From assembly GCA_003151825.1 (NCBI GenBank), contig PLYO01000034.1, positions 1-64,000 of the forward strand: a stretch of 64,000 nt of DNA. The letters are read 5' to 3'. Of the stretch, positions 10,127 through 18,347 are shown in pieces. The first letter of the stretch is position 1. Every line of letters starts with the position of its first letter. The notes under the pieces are model-generated. The model made no database searches. It had not been told where the DNA came from and was given only the letters and a program-made list of their open reading frames with translations. Position numbers and translations under genes: made by a program. The stretch is from Ignavibacteriota bacterium. Its GTDB lineage: Bacteria > Bacteroidota > Ignavibacteria > Palsa-1295.

Positions 10127-10354
10127 ATGGAAACAGCCGTGCAAATTACTTCGATCGGGGCATTCGTCCTATTAGCCGCTATCGCGGTTTTATTAGTTTT
10201 ACTATTTCGCCGTACACTCAAGTTCCATGGCGATCTGCTTTCCAGCATAACGGCTGGACACGACATACAAGCTAAAACTCAGATGGAAGTAAAAGCTTTA
10301 ACAACCTCTGTTGAGAAACTGAGAGTTAGTCTTGAAGAATCGGTCAAATTTTGA
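10127..10354 (+). CDS. Small single-pass membrane protein with coiled coil
   Basis: The 75-residue product has one strong transmembrane segment (about 9-27, AFVLLAAIAVLLVLLF), then an amphipathic region (40-75) with heptad-like spacing (MEVKALTTSVEKLRVSLEESV). It ends 3 bp before the next gene on the same strand. All three genes of the cassette are visibly AT-richer than the neighbouring chromosome. The function is unknown; as the first gene of a helicase-nuclease cassette it could anchor or sense at the membrane, which is inference. I know no matching named family. Confidence 0.7.
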   Translation: METAVQITSIGAFVLLAAIAVLLVLLFRRTLKFHGDLLSSITAGHDIQAKTQMEVKALTTSVEKLRVSLEESVKF

Positions 10355-10357
10355 GCA

Positions 10358-11080
10358 ATGATAATTCCCTACTTAGAGTACCTACGAGAAATGAGCCGGA
10401 AGATTATTCAGACTTCCGGATTCGAGAACGTCCTTTCTCGTGCTACTGGTAAGTATTATCTAAATGTCACTTCTCAGGCGACAGCGAATGGGCAGCACCA
10501 TCTTAAGGCGGTTTACGATTATCTAAGCAAAGAACAGAACCAAAAGCTCTTCTGCGGTGCAGGATTGATAGTGGGCTCGATCAAACGAAAAGGTGATTTT
10601 AAGAGAATAGCAGGGCCACTCATCTATTGCTTGGCTGACTGTCAGAACGAGAATCAGCATTTTGCAGTAGAACTCGACGAGTTTTCGATTTCGCTCAATC
10701 ATGACTTAGTTACAGCAATCCTAGAAACCGATGAGATTCTGGATGAAGAGACCGAAGATGCAAGGCAACTCGCCATGATTTCCCCTGTATTTCAGAGTAT
10801 TTCAGATGGCTTCGTTAAAGGATTATCGCTAGGGAAAGAAACAGAGCTTTTCCGCAGTCCTGAGCGGGTAAAAAGAATATTAGAGAAAATCAAAGAAGGT
10901 GCTGGTGAGTTTCGTTCAATCTCCGAGTCTCAGGGATTCGATAAGAATAATCTCACTTCGTATTTTGCAGAACCTGCAAGAATTCAGTTCTTCGCTGACT
11001 CGTTTTTCTTCGTAGCTCCTTTCCCGAATCAGCTTTCGACGTATGAAGCTCTCGGTCGTCTTATTGAACAGGTTACTTAA
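10358..11080 (+). CDS. Probable N-terminal half of a split COG1112-type helicase
   Basis: The 240-residue product has no catalytic motif. The stretch LFCGAGLIVGSIKRKGDFK followed by AGPLIYCLADC and then FAVELDEFSISLNHDLV resembles the region ahead of the helicase core in COG1112 proteins (pattern: L-x-G-x-G, PLLLIPV, E-x-E-x-NP-x-L). Its stop TAA overlaps the ATG of the helicase by one base (TAATG). It is therefore read as the detached N-terminal part of the same machine. The resemblance is by eye and needs a profile search. Confidence 0.6.
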   Translation: MIIPYLEYLREMSRKIIQTSGFENVLSRATGKYYLNVTSQATANGQHHLKAVYDYLSKEQNQKLFCGAGLIVGSIKRKGDFKRIAGPLIYCLADCQNENQHFAVELDEFSISLNHDLVTAILETDEILDEETEDARQLAMISPVFQSISDGFVKGLSLGKETELFRSPERVKRILEKIKEGAGEFRSISESQGFDKNNLTSYFAEPARIQFFADSFFFVAPFPNQLSTYEALGRLIEQVT

Positions 11081-13602
11081 TGGCTTTTGAAAATAAGCTC
11101 GTTGAAAAAGTTTTCGAAGGCGTGCTTCACGGCACGCCCGTTCGTTTACGTACTGATCTTATTAATCGAGCATCTCTTGATCAGGCCATTTCAAAAATCC
11201 CTTTGTCACTATCGCCAAATCAGATAAGAGCGATACAAATCGCATGGGAAAATGAAATCTCCTACATTCAAGGTCCCCCAGGTACAGGAAAATCTCACAC
11301 CATACGGGCTATAATGTTGTCCGCTCTTTTGCTTGGGAAAAAGGTACTACTGGTCTCACAAAAAAAAGCAGCGATAGATGTCGTCTGCGATGAGATAAAC
11401 AAAATGCTTGGACAACACTCTGTAATCTACATCGGTAACGATGCTGAAAGCCGCAGGAGTCTCAAGGCTTTCTTGCAAGATCGACTACAAGGTGCCCATA
11501 TGAAAGAGACCGGACGGTTACCAAGAATTACGACCACCATTCATACTATTCAAGAAAATTTACAGCGAAACAGAACGAAGCTCGATCAATTGGTGCAGCT
11601 TGAGTCACGCTTCTACGATGAGAATGAATCATTTGTGAAAATTAGGAAGACGTTGCAGGAAAAATATGAACAGACACCAGTGCTTCAAACTATTTCAGAA
11701 GTGTTTAAAGCAAGGGCAGAATCGAATCTCAAACGACTGCGCGACTATGAAGATCAAGAAACTCATACTCGGATAGGGAAGCTCTTCTTTGCTCGATCAC
11801 GCAAGGTATATAAGGATTACTTATCGGCAAAGCACGAACTGGCGAATACCTTCGGCAGCACCTACTTTCAAGACCTGCTGAATGTTGACGCTGCATTTAC
11901 TACAGCACATGCTGTGGGCGAAGAATTAGAAAATCGACAACGCACATCAGACTCTTTATCATTGCGAAAAAATATTGAACAAGATGAAAAACTTCTACAT
12001 GCGGAACTATTAGAATTCCTTAAAATATCTCGCGACCAGAAGCTTAATTATGCTCTTAATACAATTGTGGACGACATCGATCCTGTTAGAGAGTCAGTCG
12101 AATCATTCGCTGCTCTCCTCCATTGGGTGAGTCCGCGTAAGATTGTCGATGGAATGCAAAATATCGATTACCGGCGACTTTCGGACGCGCTCCCATTGTG
12201 GGCTGGCGAAATTAAAGACCTGGGTAATTACCTTCCATTCACAAGTGAGGTATTCGATATGGTTATTGTCGATGAGGCTTCACAAGTGAACATCGCAGAG
12301 ATTATTCCGGCGCTTTATAGAGGTTCACGTTTTTGCGTTGTTGGTGATAAACAGCAGCTTGGACTTAATGCTGCTGGGTTGTTTCGTCTTAATAAGACCT
12401 TTGAAGAACTCTCTTGGAATCAGTCGCTTGGGAAGAGCGTACCTTTTGGGCAAGCATCACAGGCGGGACTTTTGGTTAGCAACTCGTCAATTCTTGATTT
12501 TATCACTGCCGGTACTGGATTCAACGTCCCACAGGTTATGCTCGATGAGCACTACCGTTCGATGCCCCCCTTGGCTCAATTCACCAGCCAGCAATTCTAC
12601 CAAGGCAAACTTCGCGTTATGACCGAAACCCCTGCGAATGTAAAAACGGTGTGCTTCAAAGCGATCAAGGTTGAAGGTCAACGCCATCCTAAGAAAAAAG
12701 TTGTTCCCGCCGAAGTTGACTGTTTGATTGAACAGTTGTCGCAAATCATATACCACGGCGCTTATAAGTTAGACCCATTACTTTCAAGATTCGAGTTCGA
12801 CCCAAATAATGAGCGCGGCGGTCGTCCAACAATCGGGGTTGTGTCATTTCTCACAAACCAACGAAGTTATATTCGCGAAGTTATTGAAGAAAGATTCCAG
12901 GATAGCATTAAACGTTTTGACCTGCGCGTTGGCACTCCCGAAGAATTCCAAGGCAATGAACGTGATATTATCTTCATAACTCTTGGACTTGATGGTAGTA
13001 GTAGCTGGGGAAAGGGACATTATGAGAATCCCAATAGGTTTAATGTAGCTACCAGCCGAGCTCGCAAGTTTACGTACCTCATATACGCAGGGATACCGAC
13101 CACTGCCGACCTTTTAAGAAAGTATGCTAATCATTTTCAGATAAAAATTCACCCCGAAGATTTCATAGAAGTTCGGACAGGGACTGAGACCGTTCTATCG
13201 TCATTTCCGAGGTGGCGATTTCGAGATAACGGACTTCAATCGGAATTTGAGAGAGAGGTCTTCCAATGGCTGCGAAGTTTCGCAGACATTGAGAACCCTG
13301 AATTTGAAATATACAATCAAGTTCCGAGTTGCAATAAGTTCATTGATTTCGTTATTTACAATCGATCTAATGAAAAAAGCGTTGCTATTGAAGTAGATGG
13401 AAAACAACACTTCGGCCCGGACAATCAATTAGATGCCGACGATATTGAGCGAGAAAGGGTTCTAAAGCGTGCTGGCTGGAAAATATTGAGACTCCCATAT
13501 TACGACTGGTATCAGGATGGTTGGCTCTGCAGGTCGGATAATAAGATCTTTGTTACTAAGTGGCGATCCTTTTGTAGTGAACTAACTAGACACTTGGTAT
13601 AA
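11080..13602 (+). CDS. SF1 helicase (COG1112/Dna2-like) fused to a DUF559/Vsr-like nuclease
   Basis: The 840-residue product. Motif Q region and Walker A: LSPNQIRAIQIAW then GPPGTGKSHT (about 67-76). A long, partly helical insertion (150-380) follows. Walker B is MVIVDEASQVN (about 395), motif III is VVGDKQQL, and motifs V/VI are EFQGNERDIIFITLGL and NVATSRARKF. The last ~130 residues hold a Vsr/DUF559-type nuclease: FIDFVIY, then AIEVDGKQH, then RVLKRAGWKILRLPY. An UPF1/Dna2-type helicase with a C-terminal nuclease is a common design among antiphage proteins (compare the COG1112 helicase of Mokosh), but this combination is not one I can name. The function in defence is inference. Confidence 0.85.
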   Translation: MAFENKLVEKVFEGVLHGTPVRLRTDLINRASLDQAISKIPLSLSPNQIRAIQIAWENEISYIQGPPGTGKSHTIRAIMLSALLLGKKVLLVSQKKAAIDVVCDEINKMLGQHSVIYIGNDAESRRSLKAFLQDRLQGAHMKETGRLPRITTTIHTIQENLQRNRTKLDQLVQLESRFYDENESFVKIRKTLQEKYEQTPVLQTISEVFKARAESNLKRLRDYEDQETHTRIGKLFFARSRKVYKDYLSAKHELANTFGSTYFQDLLNVDAAFTTAHAVGEELENRQRTSDSLSLRKNIEQDEKLLHAELLEFLKISRDQKLNYALNTIVDDIDPVRESVESFAALLHWVSPRKIVDGMQNIDYRRLSDALPLWAGEIKDLGNYLPFTSEVFDMVIVDEASQVNIAEIIPALYRGSRFCVVGDKQQLGLNAAGLFRLNKTFEELSWNQSLGKSVPFGQASQAGLLVSNSSILDFITAGTGFNVPQVMLDEHYRSMPPLAQFTSQQFYQGKLRVMTETPANVKTVCFKAIKVEGQRHPKKKVVPAEVDCLIEQLSQIIYHGAYKLDPLLSRFEFDPNNERGGRPTIGVVSFLTNQRSYIREVIEERFQDSIKRFDLRVGTPEEFQGNERDIIFITLGLDGSSSWGKGHYENPNRFNVATSRARKFTYLIYAGIPTTADLLRKYANHFQIKIHPEDFIEVRTGTETVLSSFPRWRFRDNGLQSEFEREVFQWLRSFADIENPEFEIYNQVPSCNKFIDFVIYNRSNEKSVAIEVDGKQHFGPDNQLDADDIERERVLKRAGWKILRLPYYDWYQDGWLCRSDNKIFVTKWRSFCSELTRHLV

Positions 13603-13603
13603 C

Positions 13604-13684
13604 AGCGGTGCAGCGGCGGGGATGTATGCGTGCGTGGTTCGCGTGAATGGGAATGTTCAGCGGGTTTCGTTGGCGCATATCTGA
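13604..13684 (+). pseudogene. 3' remnant of a T9SS-exported protein gene
   Basis: Twenty-six codons ending in TGA encode a peptide with the core AAAGMYACVVRVNGNVQ. It aligns with the sorting-domain ends of the T9SS proteins at 15150-17204 (APGMYECVVRMNGNVHQ) and 19649-20722 (GTYECLVRMNGQVE). It begins two bases after the helicase stop and no upstream part of such a gene remains. The cassette therefore replaced or deleted the rest of a T9SS gene. The TGA stop is part of the repeat that follows. Confidence 0.85.
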
Positions 13685-13799
13685 ACTATGATTTGTGCGA
13701 TTCGTGTGATGGGCTCGATGATTAGCTCAATGGGAAATCACGCCCAATCAAATAAGCTTGTCCTGAGTTTGTCGAATGATCACGTAAATCATAGTTCAG
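13681..13799. repeat. CTGAACTATGATTT inverted-repeat element
   Basis: CTGAACTATGATTTGTG at 13681 and its reverse complement, ending ATCATAGTTCAG at 13799, share 14 perfect terminal bases. The interior contains a copy of the CTTGTCCTGAG-type repeat (13755-13780). The same arm bounds the 171-bp element at 50482-50652. The first TGA serves as the stop of the T9SS remnant. Confidence 0.8.
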
Positions 13800-14334
13800 A
13801 CGATTATTTTAGATTATTTTCAGAAAACACTTGGCTTCCGTAAATTTAGTTCGTATATTAGTGTGTGCTGTGATAGGCACCCATCCGTGGAAAAGGATGG
13901 ACCACGATTCACAGGATTTTTCAGGATTAGGGGAGGGTGCAGAAGTTCATTGAAAAATCGGGCGGGGCTACGGAACGTGGATAAGTAGTTTTCTGTGAGA
14001 TGGCAGAATTATGAATAATTTTTGAAAAATGGCGAATGCGGTTCAGGAACGCCACAGTTCATGAACTTTAAACTCCCCCCGCACAAAGGCCTGCCCTGAG
14101 CTTGTCGAAGGGGCATCCGTTCGGCAAGCTCCGGGCAGGCTCTATTTCTGAGAGACAGAAATGGCGGGAATATCCTGCGAAAGCGTATCGGGAACGTATG
14201 ATAGTCATTCGGGGGTTTAATAAGGCTCGAAATTCCGCGACTTTTCTGAGTGAAAGCACGCTCTCTTTCTCGTTAGAGGCGTTTTTTATTTGTAAAATCC
14301 GGTCAGGACCTCTATTTTAACAGGATTTACTCCA
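13800..14334. other. Gene-free stretch with repeats
   Basis: No supported gene. Seen here: a GATTATTTTAGATTATTTTCAG run; a degenerate CCATCC...GGATGG and CACAGGATTTTTCAGGATT block (about 13880-13930); a GTTCATGAAC palindrome (14057-14066); and a palindromic CTTGTCGAAGG-type repeat (14089-14140). The promoter of the gene at 14335 is presumably in the last 100 bp, but no clear motif is visible. Confidence 0.6.
14089..14140. repeat. Palindromic CCTGAGCTTGTCGAAGG-type repeat
   Basis: The left arm GCCTGCCCTGAGCTTGTCGAA (14089-14109) is mirrored with two mismatches by 14120-14140 (ending CCGGGCAGGC), giving a stem of about 20 bp and a 10-nt loop. It belongs to the widespread family also present at 13755-13780 and 51525-51556. 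Confidence 0.75.
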
Positions 14335-14811
14335 TTGGCGACAAAAACAGCGACAAAGACCACCCCGACCCGCACTCGCCGGCGTTCGAAATACATCACC
14401 GGGCTGATGCTCTGCTCGGAATGCACGCGCACGGCCCGCAAAGAGATCGTTGGCGAAGCGCGCAAGCGGCTCGCCGACGAAGTACCGCTGATTACCGACA
14501 GCCAGAATGGCGAGCCGCCGCAGGAGAACCTGTGGGTACGCTGCACCAAGTGCCACAATACGATGCTCGTCAATCTGACGGCGCTCATGAGCGAAAAGCC
14601 GAAGGCGCATACGCTGCTCGCTCCGGCGGAATGCACACCATACTCGCCAAGCCGCATTTACGCCATTGGCGAGGCCATTTATCATAAGGATTGGGACGAT
14701 GTCGGCACGATCATCGGCAAGGAAGTGACGGCCAGCGGACGCAACGCCGTCCTCGTTCATTTCGAGAAATCGGGCGAGCGCAAGCTTTTGGAGAACTTTC
14801 AACCACAATAG
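14335..14811 (+). CDS. Zinc-ribbon-like protein of unknown function upstream of rpsU
   Basis: The 158-residue product starts at TTG (no in-frame ATG before the conserved part). A basic N-terminus (KTATKTTPTRTRRRSKY) is followed by two Cys pairs, C27-x2-C30 and C70-x2-C73, suggesting one zinc ribbon. The C-terminal ~50 residues (YAIGEAIYHKDWDDVGTIIG then KSGERKLLENF) look like a small beta-barrel such as a KOW/CarD-type RNA- or polymerase-binding module. It lies 39 bp upstream of rpsU on the same strand, which hints at a role in transcription or translation (inference). I do not recognise a named family. Confidence 0.75.
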   Translation: MATKTATKTTPTRTRRRSKYITGLMLCSECTRTARKEIVGEARKRLADEVPLITDSQNGEPPQENLWVRCTKCHNTMLVNLTALMSEKPKAHTLLAPAECTPYSPSRIYAIGEAIYHKDWDDVGTIIGKEVTASGRNAVLVHFEKSGERKLLENFQPQ

Positions 14812-14834
14812 GCCGTTTTCGGCCCATCATTTTC

Positions 14835-14841
14835 AAAGGAG
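14835..14841 (+). promoter_or_regulatory. Strong Shine-Dalgarno of rpsU
   Basis: AAAGGAG lies 9 nt before the TTG start of rpsU. Almost every other gene in the window lacks such a site. In Flavobacterium, bS21 helps occlude the anti-Shine-Dalgarno, and rpsU is one of the few genes with a strong site, giving autoregulation. The same arrangement here decides the TTG start. Confidence 0.8.
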
Positions 14842-14850
14842 TTAAACAGT

Positions 14851-15045
14851 TTGGTAGGAATTATCGTACAGGAGCATGAGCCGATCGACCGCGCTCTGCG
14901 ACGTTTTAAAAAGAAATACGAGCGCTCGGGAATTTTAAAAGAATACCGCCGCCGGACGGCGTTCGAGAAGCCGTCGGTCACGAACAAAATGCTGCGCCAG
15001 CGCGCTGCCCGCCGGCAGATGCGCATTCAGGAAGAAGAAGTGTAG
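14851..15045 (+). CDS. rpsU: 30S ribosomal protein bS21
   Basis: The 64-residue product (TTG start) is very basic, with the family pattern [20 protein letters not shown], then [12 protein letters not shown], then a C-terminal RxxAxRRQ helix. Length is typical (58-70). bS21 sits beside the 3' end of 16S rRNA. Start choice is fixed by the AAAGGAG site 9 nt upstream. It is followed by a strong intrinsic terminator. Autoregulation through the anti-Shine-Dalgarno is likely by analogy with Flavobacterium. Confidence 0.95.
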   Translation: MVGIIVQEHEPIDRALRRFKKKYERSGILKEYRRRTAFEKPSVTNKMLRQRAARRQMRIQEEEV

Positions 15046-15071
15046 CACTTCGCTTCGCTCGCCGATTTTTC

Positions 15072-15104
15072 AAAACCCACTCGGAAACGAGTGGGTTTTT
15101 TCAT
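15072..15104 (+). terminator. Rho-independent terminator after rpsU
   Basis: The stem ACCCACTCG / CGAGTGGGT closes a GAAA tetraloop (15084-15087) and is followed by TTTTTTC. It lies 30 bp after the rpsU stop. Confidence 0.95.
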
Positions 15105-15108
15105 TTAC

Positions 15109-15166
15109 TGTGTGGACCGAAATGGTATTTCGGCCCCCGGAACGAAATATCATTTCGCCCCACACA
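15109..15166. repeat. Long imperfect palindrome at a T9SS gene 3' end
   Basis: TGTGTGG at 15109 pairs with CCACACA ending at 15166. Inside, CGAAATGGTATTTCG and CGAAATATCATTTCG are themselves near-palindromes, so the 58-bp element can fold as one long hairpin or two small ones. It supplies the last codons and TGA stop of the T9SS gene on the minus strand (15150-15152). Confidence 0.75.
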
Positions 15167-17204
15167 AAATGGGAATTTGGTGAACATTCCCATTCATGCG
15201 GACCACGCACTCGTACATCCCCGGTGCCACGCCACTGGCATCCCAGGTGAAGGAATGCTCGCCAGCATCCATCTCGCCCGAAAAGAGCCGCGCAACTTCC
15301 ACGCCAAGCAGATTCACGACCGAAACATCCGCATAGCCGCTTTCAGGCGATGAGAAGCTAATCGTTGCCGATTGCGAGAAGGGATTTGGGTAACTCCGAA
15401 GATCGGCGGAAGCGGCGGACGAATTTTGCGAAACGCCCATCGGAGCGGTACCAAACGAATTCCCTTTGAGATAAACATAGTAGGACGAGATTTCCAAATT
15501 CGGGTCGATCGTCAGGACGAGCGTATCTAAATAGACCGTGCCCGAATCATTGCCCGTGAAATTGACGATCATGGAAAACGTACCACCCGGCGGAATGGTA
15601 TCGGGGATGCCGGGCAAGATCTGACTGATCGAGAAGCGATTACCCGAGTCGGTCAGCGCGGCGCTCAAGATCGTGAGCGTGCCGCTGGAAGCGTTCACGA
15701 AATCAATGCGATGGGCGCGATAGGTGGCAGAGTCGCCAGAGACCGCCAGACTCGTGTCTTTAAGTAAAGGGACTGCCTGTGTGTCGGTCGGCAGCGGTTC
15801 ACCATATATAATAATATTTGTCATGTAGATATCGCATGAATCTGTAATATCCCATGTATCGAATGTAACCCTTCGCGAATTAATGCCGATTTGGTAGTGA
15901 TGTGAGCGGTAAGTTGAATCAACACCTCCATCGTCTGAAGGTACTCTACCATAAGCTTCCGCAGTGTCCCCCACAGGCCCTGGCCAAGATATGGAGTCGA
16001 ACCAAAGATATCCTTCGCTTCCCCAATTACGACCGTCTCCTTCGATCTCATCGAATGTGATCGAGTCGATATGTACCGTCTGTCCGAAATCGATGATTAG
16101 CGCAGAGGTATCTGCACCGAAGCACGATGCCGGACACGAAGAAAGGCCGAAACACCAAGCTTTCGCACCTGCACCAAAAATTGAATCGGACACGATGCCT
16201 CGTGGAGTAAGGCCGAGCGATGCTGGCGTGATTCTCGGGTCGAGCTGACCCGAGAAGTCCTCTTGAAGAAGTATTGACGGAGGATTGGTCATCTCCGAGA
16301 GCGGCCGACGCCAAACACCGGTGGTGTCAGTCCCGGCAAAGAGATACGTGCCGTTCGCCGCAAGTGGGGTGACATAATCGTCTGTCAAGCCACTATTTAC
16401 CGCTGTCCAGCTTGTACCGTTGTTGGTCGAGAGAAAAACGCTGCCACCGCCATCCATTCCAGCGAAAAGGTTTGTGCCACTCACTGCCAGGGCATTGATA
16501 CGATTGTCCGTCAAGCCACTATTGGCCGCCCCCCAGCTTGTTCCGTTGTTGGTCGAGATAAAAACACCATTGCTCCCAGTTCCAGCAAAGAGATTTGCAC
16601 CGATCACCGCAAGATCATAGACAGCAAGATCTGTCAAGCCTGAATTGGCTGCGGTCCAGTTTGTCCCATAGTTGGTCGAGAGAAATACGCCACCATCCTC
16701 AGTTCCAGCAAAGAGATTCGTGCCACTCACCGCAAATGCCTCAACGGGAATTTCTGGCAAGGTTGTATCCGCCGCAGTCCAGCTCGCTCCATTATTGGTT
16801 GAAATAAAAGCACCGATTTGAGTTCCCGCAAAGAGATTCGTGCCCATCACCGCAAGCGCATTAACAAGAGTATCCTGTAATCCGGCTGCGTTCCAGTTTG
16901 CGCCGTTGTCAGTCGAGAGATAAACGCCGTTACCCGCTGCAAGGAGATTCGTGCCGCTCACCTCCAAGACTTCGACACCCGCGCCCGCCAAGCCGGAATT
17001 GACCGCGATCCAGCTTTCGCTACTGTCAGTCGAGAGAAAAACACCGCTGTCCGTGCCCGCAAAGAGATTCGTGCCGCTCACCGCAAGACAGCGAACGAAC
17101 CCGCCAAAATTCCCATTGGTCTGCACCCATTGGGCACACGCGGGAACGATAGCGGAAAAGCTGAGAAAACCGATTACAGTGCTAAAGAAAATTGGGTGCC
17201 GCAT
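15150..17204 (-). CDS. T9SS-exported beta-propeller protein
   Basis: The 684-residue product starts at MRHPIFF (17204); the frame is open to 17288, but the signal peptide (1-24, ending ACAQ) begins here. About seven propeller-type units NLFAGTxxGVFLSTNNGxSW (25-300) resemble BNR/Ycf48-like blades. A linker with WRRPLSEM (about 315) follows, then a discoidin-like beta-rich domain (330-480), an Ig-like domain and a C-terminal T9SS sorting domain (SYPNPFSQSATISF onward). The blades are near-identical at DNA level, so copy number probably varies. The last residues (CGAK) and stop come from a palindromic repeat. Predicted surface protein; ligand unknown. Confidence 0.85.
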   Translation of the reverse strand: MRHPIFFSTVIGFLSFSAIVPACAQWVQTNGNFGGFVRCLAVSGTNLFAGTDSGVFLSTDSSESWIAVNSGLAGAGVEVLEVSGTNLLAAGNGVYLSTDNGANWNAAGLQDTLVNALAVMGTNLFAGTQIGAFISTNNGASWTAADTTLPEIPVEAFAVSGTNLFAGTEDGGVFLSTNYGTNWTAANSGLTDLAVYDLAVIGANLFAGTGSNGVFISTNNGTSWGAANSGLTDNRINALAVSGTNLFAGMDGGGSVFLSTNNGTSWTAVNSGLTDDYVTPLAANGTYLFAGTDTTGVWRRPLSEMTNPPSILLQEDFSGQLDPRITPASLGLTPRGIVSDSIFGAGAKAWCFGLSSCPASCFGADTSALIIDFGQTVHIDSITFDEIEGDGRNWGSEGYLWFDSISWPGPVGDTAEAYGRVPSDDGGVDSTYRSHHYQIGINSRRVTFDTWDITDSCDIYMTNIIIYGEPLPTDTQAVPLLKDTSLAVSGDSATYRAHRIDFVNASSGTLTILSAALTDSGNRFSISQILPGIPDTIPPGGTFSMIVNFTGNDSGTVYLDTLVLTIDPNLEISSYYVYLKGNSFGTAPMGVSQNSSAASADLRSYPNPFSQSATISFSSPESGYADVSVVNLLGVEVARLFSGEMDAGEHSFTWDASGVAPGMYECVVRMNGNVHQIPILCGAK

Positions 17205-17384
17205 AGTAAGAATTCCTTTCAAAAATGAAAATATAGGATACAAATATACGAAGGAAATGCGGCCCGGCCTTGAAAAGCATCCCGGCAATAGTCTGAATCA
17301 TGATTTGAACCACTATCCACATTTTTGAAACCATTTTTCTTCGCTCTCTCTTTTCACGGCTGAATAATAGAAATCCTCCTCCTA

Positions 17385-18338
17385 ATGGCACGGCTCACGC
17401 ATCAGATTTATCCGCTCGCTACCGGTTTTCATGGCCCAACGCGGCCCGTTCCGAATCCGGAACTCATCGCGCAGTATGGCTACGACGCGTTCGTGCCGTT
17501 TCCGAACTCGGCGGATAACAGCGACGATGCGCTGCATGAGATAGCACAGTCCATTCGACGGGATATTATTCGAGAGCTGGTCGAGGCGAAGAGCGGGCAT
17601 TCCGGCGGGCCGCTCGGCTCCGCCGATATTTTTGCCACGCTGTATTTCGGCGGCATAATGCGGTACGATGCTGCAAATCCCTGGTGGTCGGAGCGCGACC
17701 GCTTCATTCTTTCCGCCGGCCACATGTGTCCCGTGCTCTATTCCACGCTGGCCAATGCGGGATTTTTTCCGAAATCGGAACTTTTGACGCTGCGTAAGTT
17801 CAATTCGCGTTTGCAGGGCCATCCCGGCCGCGACATGGGACTGCCCGGCATCGAAAGTTCCACCGGCTCGCTTGGGCAAGGTTTAGGAATTGCCGTTGGA
17901 ATGGCGCTCGCCGATAAGCGCGTCGATAAAAATGGCCGAAGAGTCTTCGCGCTGACGGGCGATGGGGAACTTTCGGAAGGCGAAATCTGGGAAGCGGCGC
18001 TGATTGCCGCGCATTGGGAACTCGATAATTTTACGATGGTCGTCGATCGCAATAATTGCCAGATTGACGGCCGCACCGAAGATATCATGAAGCTGAATCC
18101 CGTCGGCGATAAATTCCGCGCCTTCAATTTTCATGTAATAGAATGTAATGGCAATAATATCGGCGAGCTTCGCGCGGCCTTCAAGGAAGCGCGGAGCATA
18201 AGCGGCAGGCCAACCTGCATCGTGGCCCAAACCTTCATGGGACGCGGCGTAAGCTTCATGGAGGACGATTATCGCTGGCATGGCAAACCGCCAACGCCGG
18301 AGCAGGCCGTCGAGGCGCTTGCGGAGCTTGCAGGGTAA
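17385..18338 (+). CDS. tktA: Transketolase, N-terminal (TPP-binding) subunit
   Basis: The 317-residue product is the first half of a two-gene transketolase that moves C2 units between ketose and aldose phosphates in the non-oxidative pentose phosphate pathway. Visible motifs: SGHSGGPLGSADI, STGSLGQGLGIAVG, and the TPP motif starting GDGELSEGEIWEAA (about residue 193) and ending DRNNCQ. The first ~35 residues (up to FPNSADNSDD) are longer than usual for this subunit. The second subunit follows after 9 bp on the same strand. Confidence 0.93.
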   Translation: MARLTHQIYPLATGFHGPTRPVPNPELIAQYGYDAFVPFPNSADNSDDALHEIAQSIRRDIIRELVEAKSGHSGGPLGSADIFATLYFGGIMRYDAANPWWSERDRFILSAGHMCPVLYSTLANAGFFPKSELLTLRKFNSRLQGHPGRDMGLPGIESSTGSLGQGLGIAVGMALADKRVDKNGRRVFALTGDGELSEGEIWEAALIAAHWELDNFTMVVDRNNCQIDGRTEDIMKLNPVGDKFRAFNFHVIECNGNNIGELRAAFKEARSISGRPTCIVAQTFMGRGVSFMEDDYRWHGKPPTPEQAVEALAELAG

Positions 18339-18347
18339 AGGGTAAAG

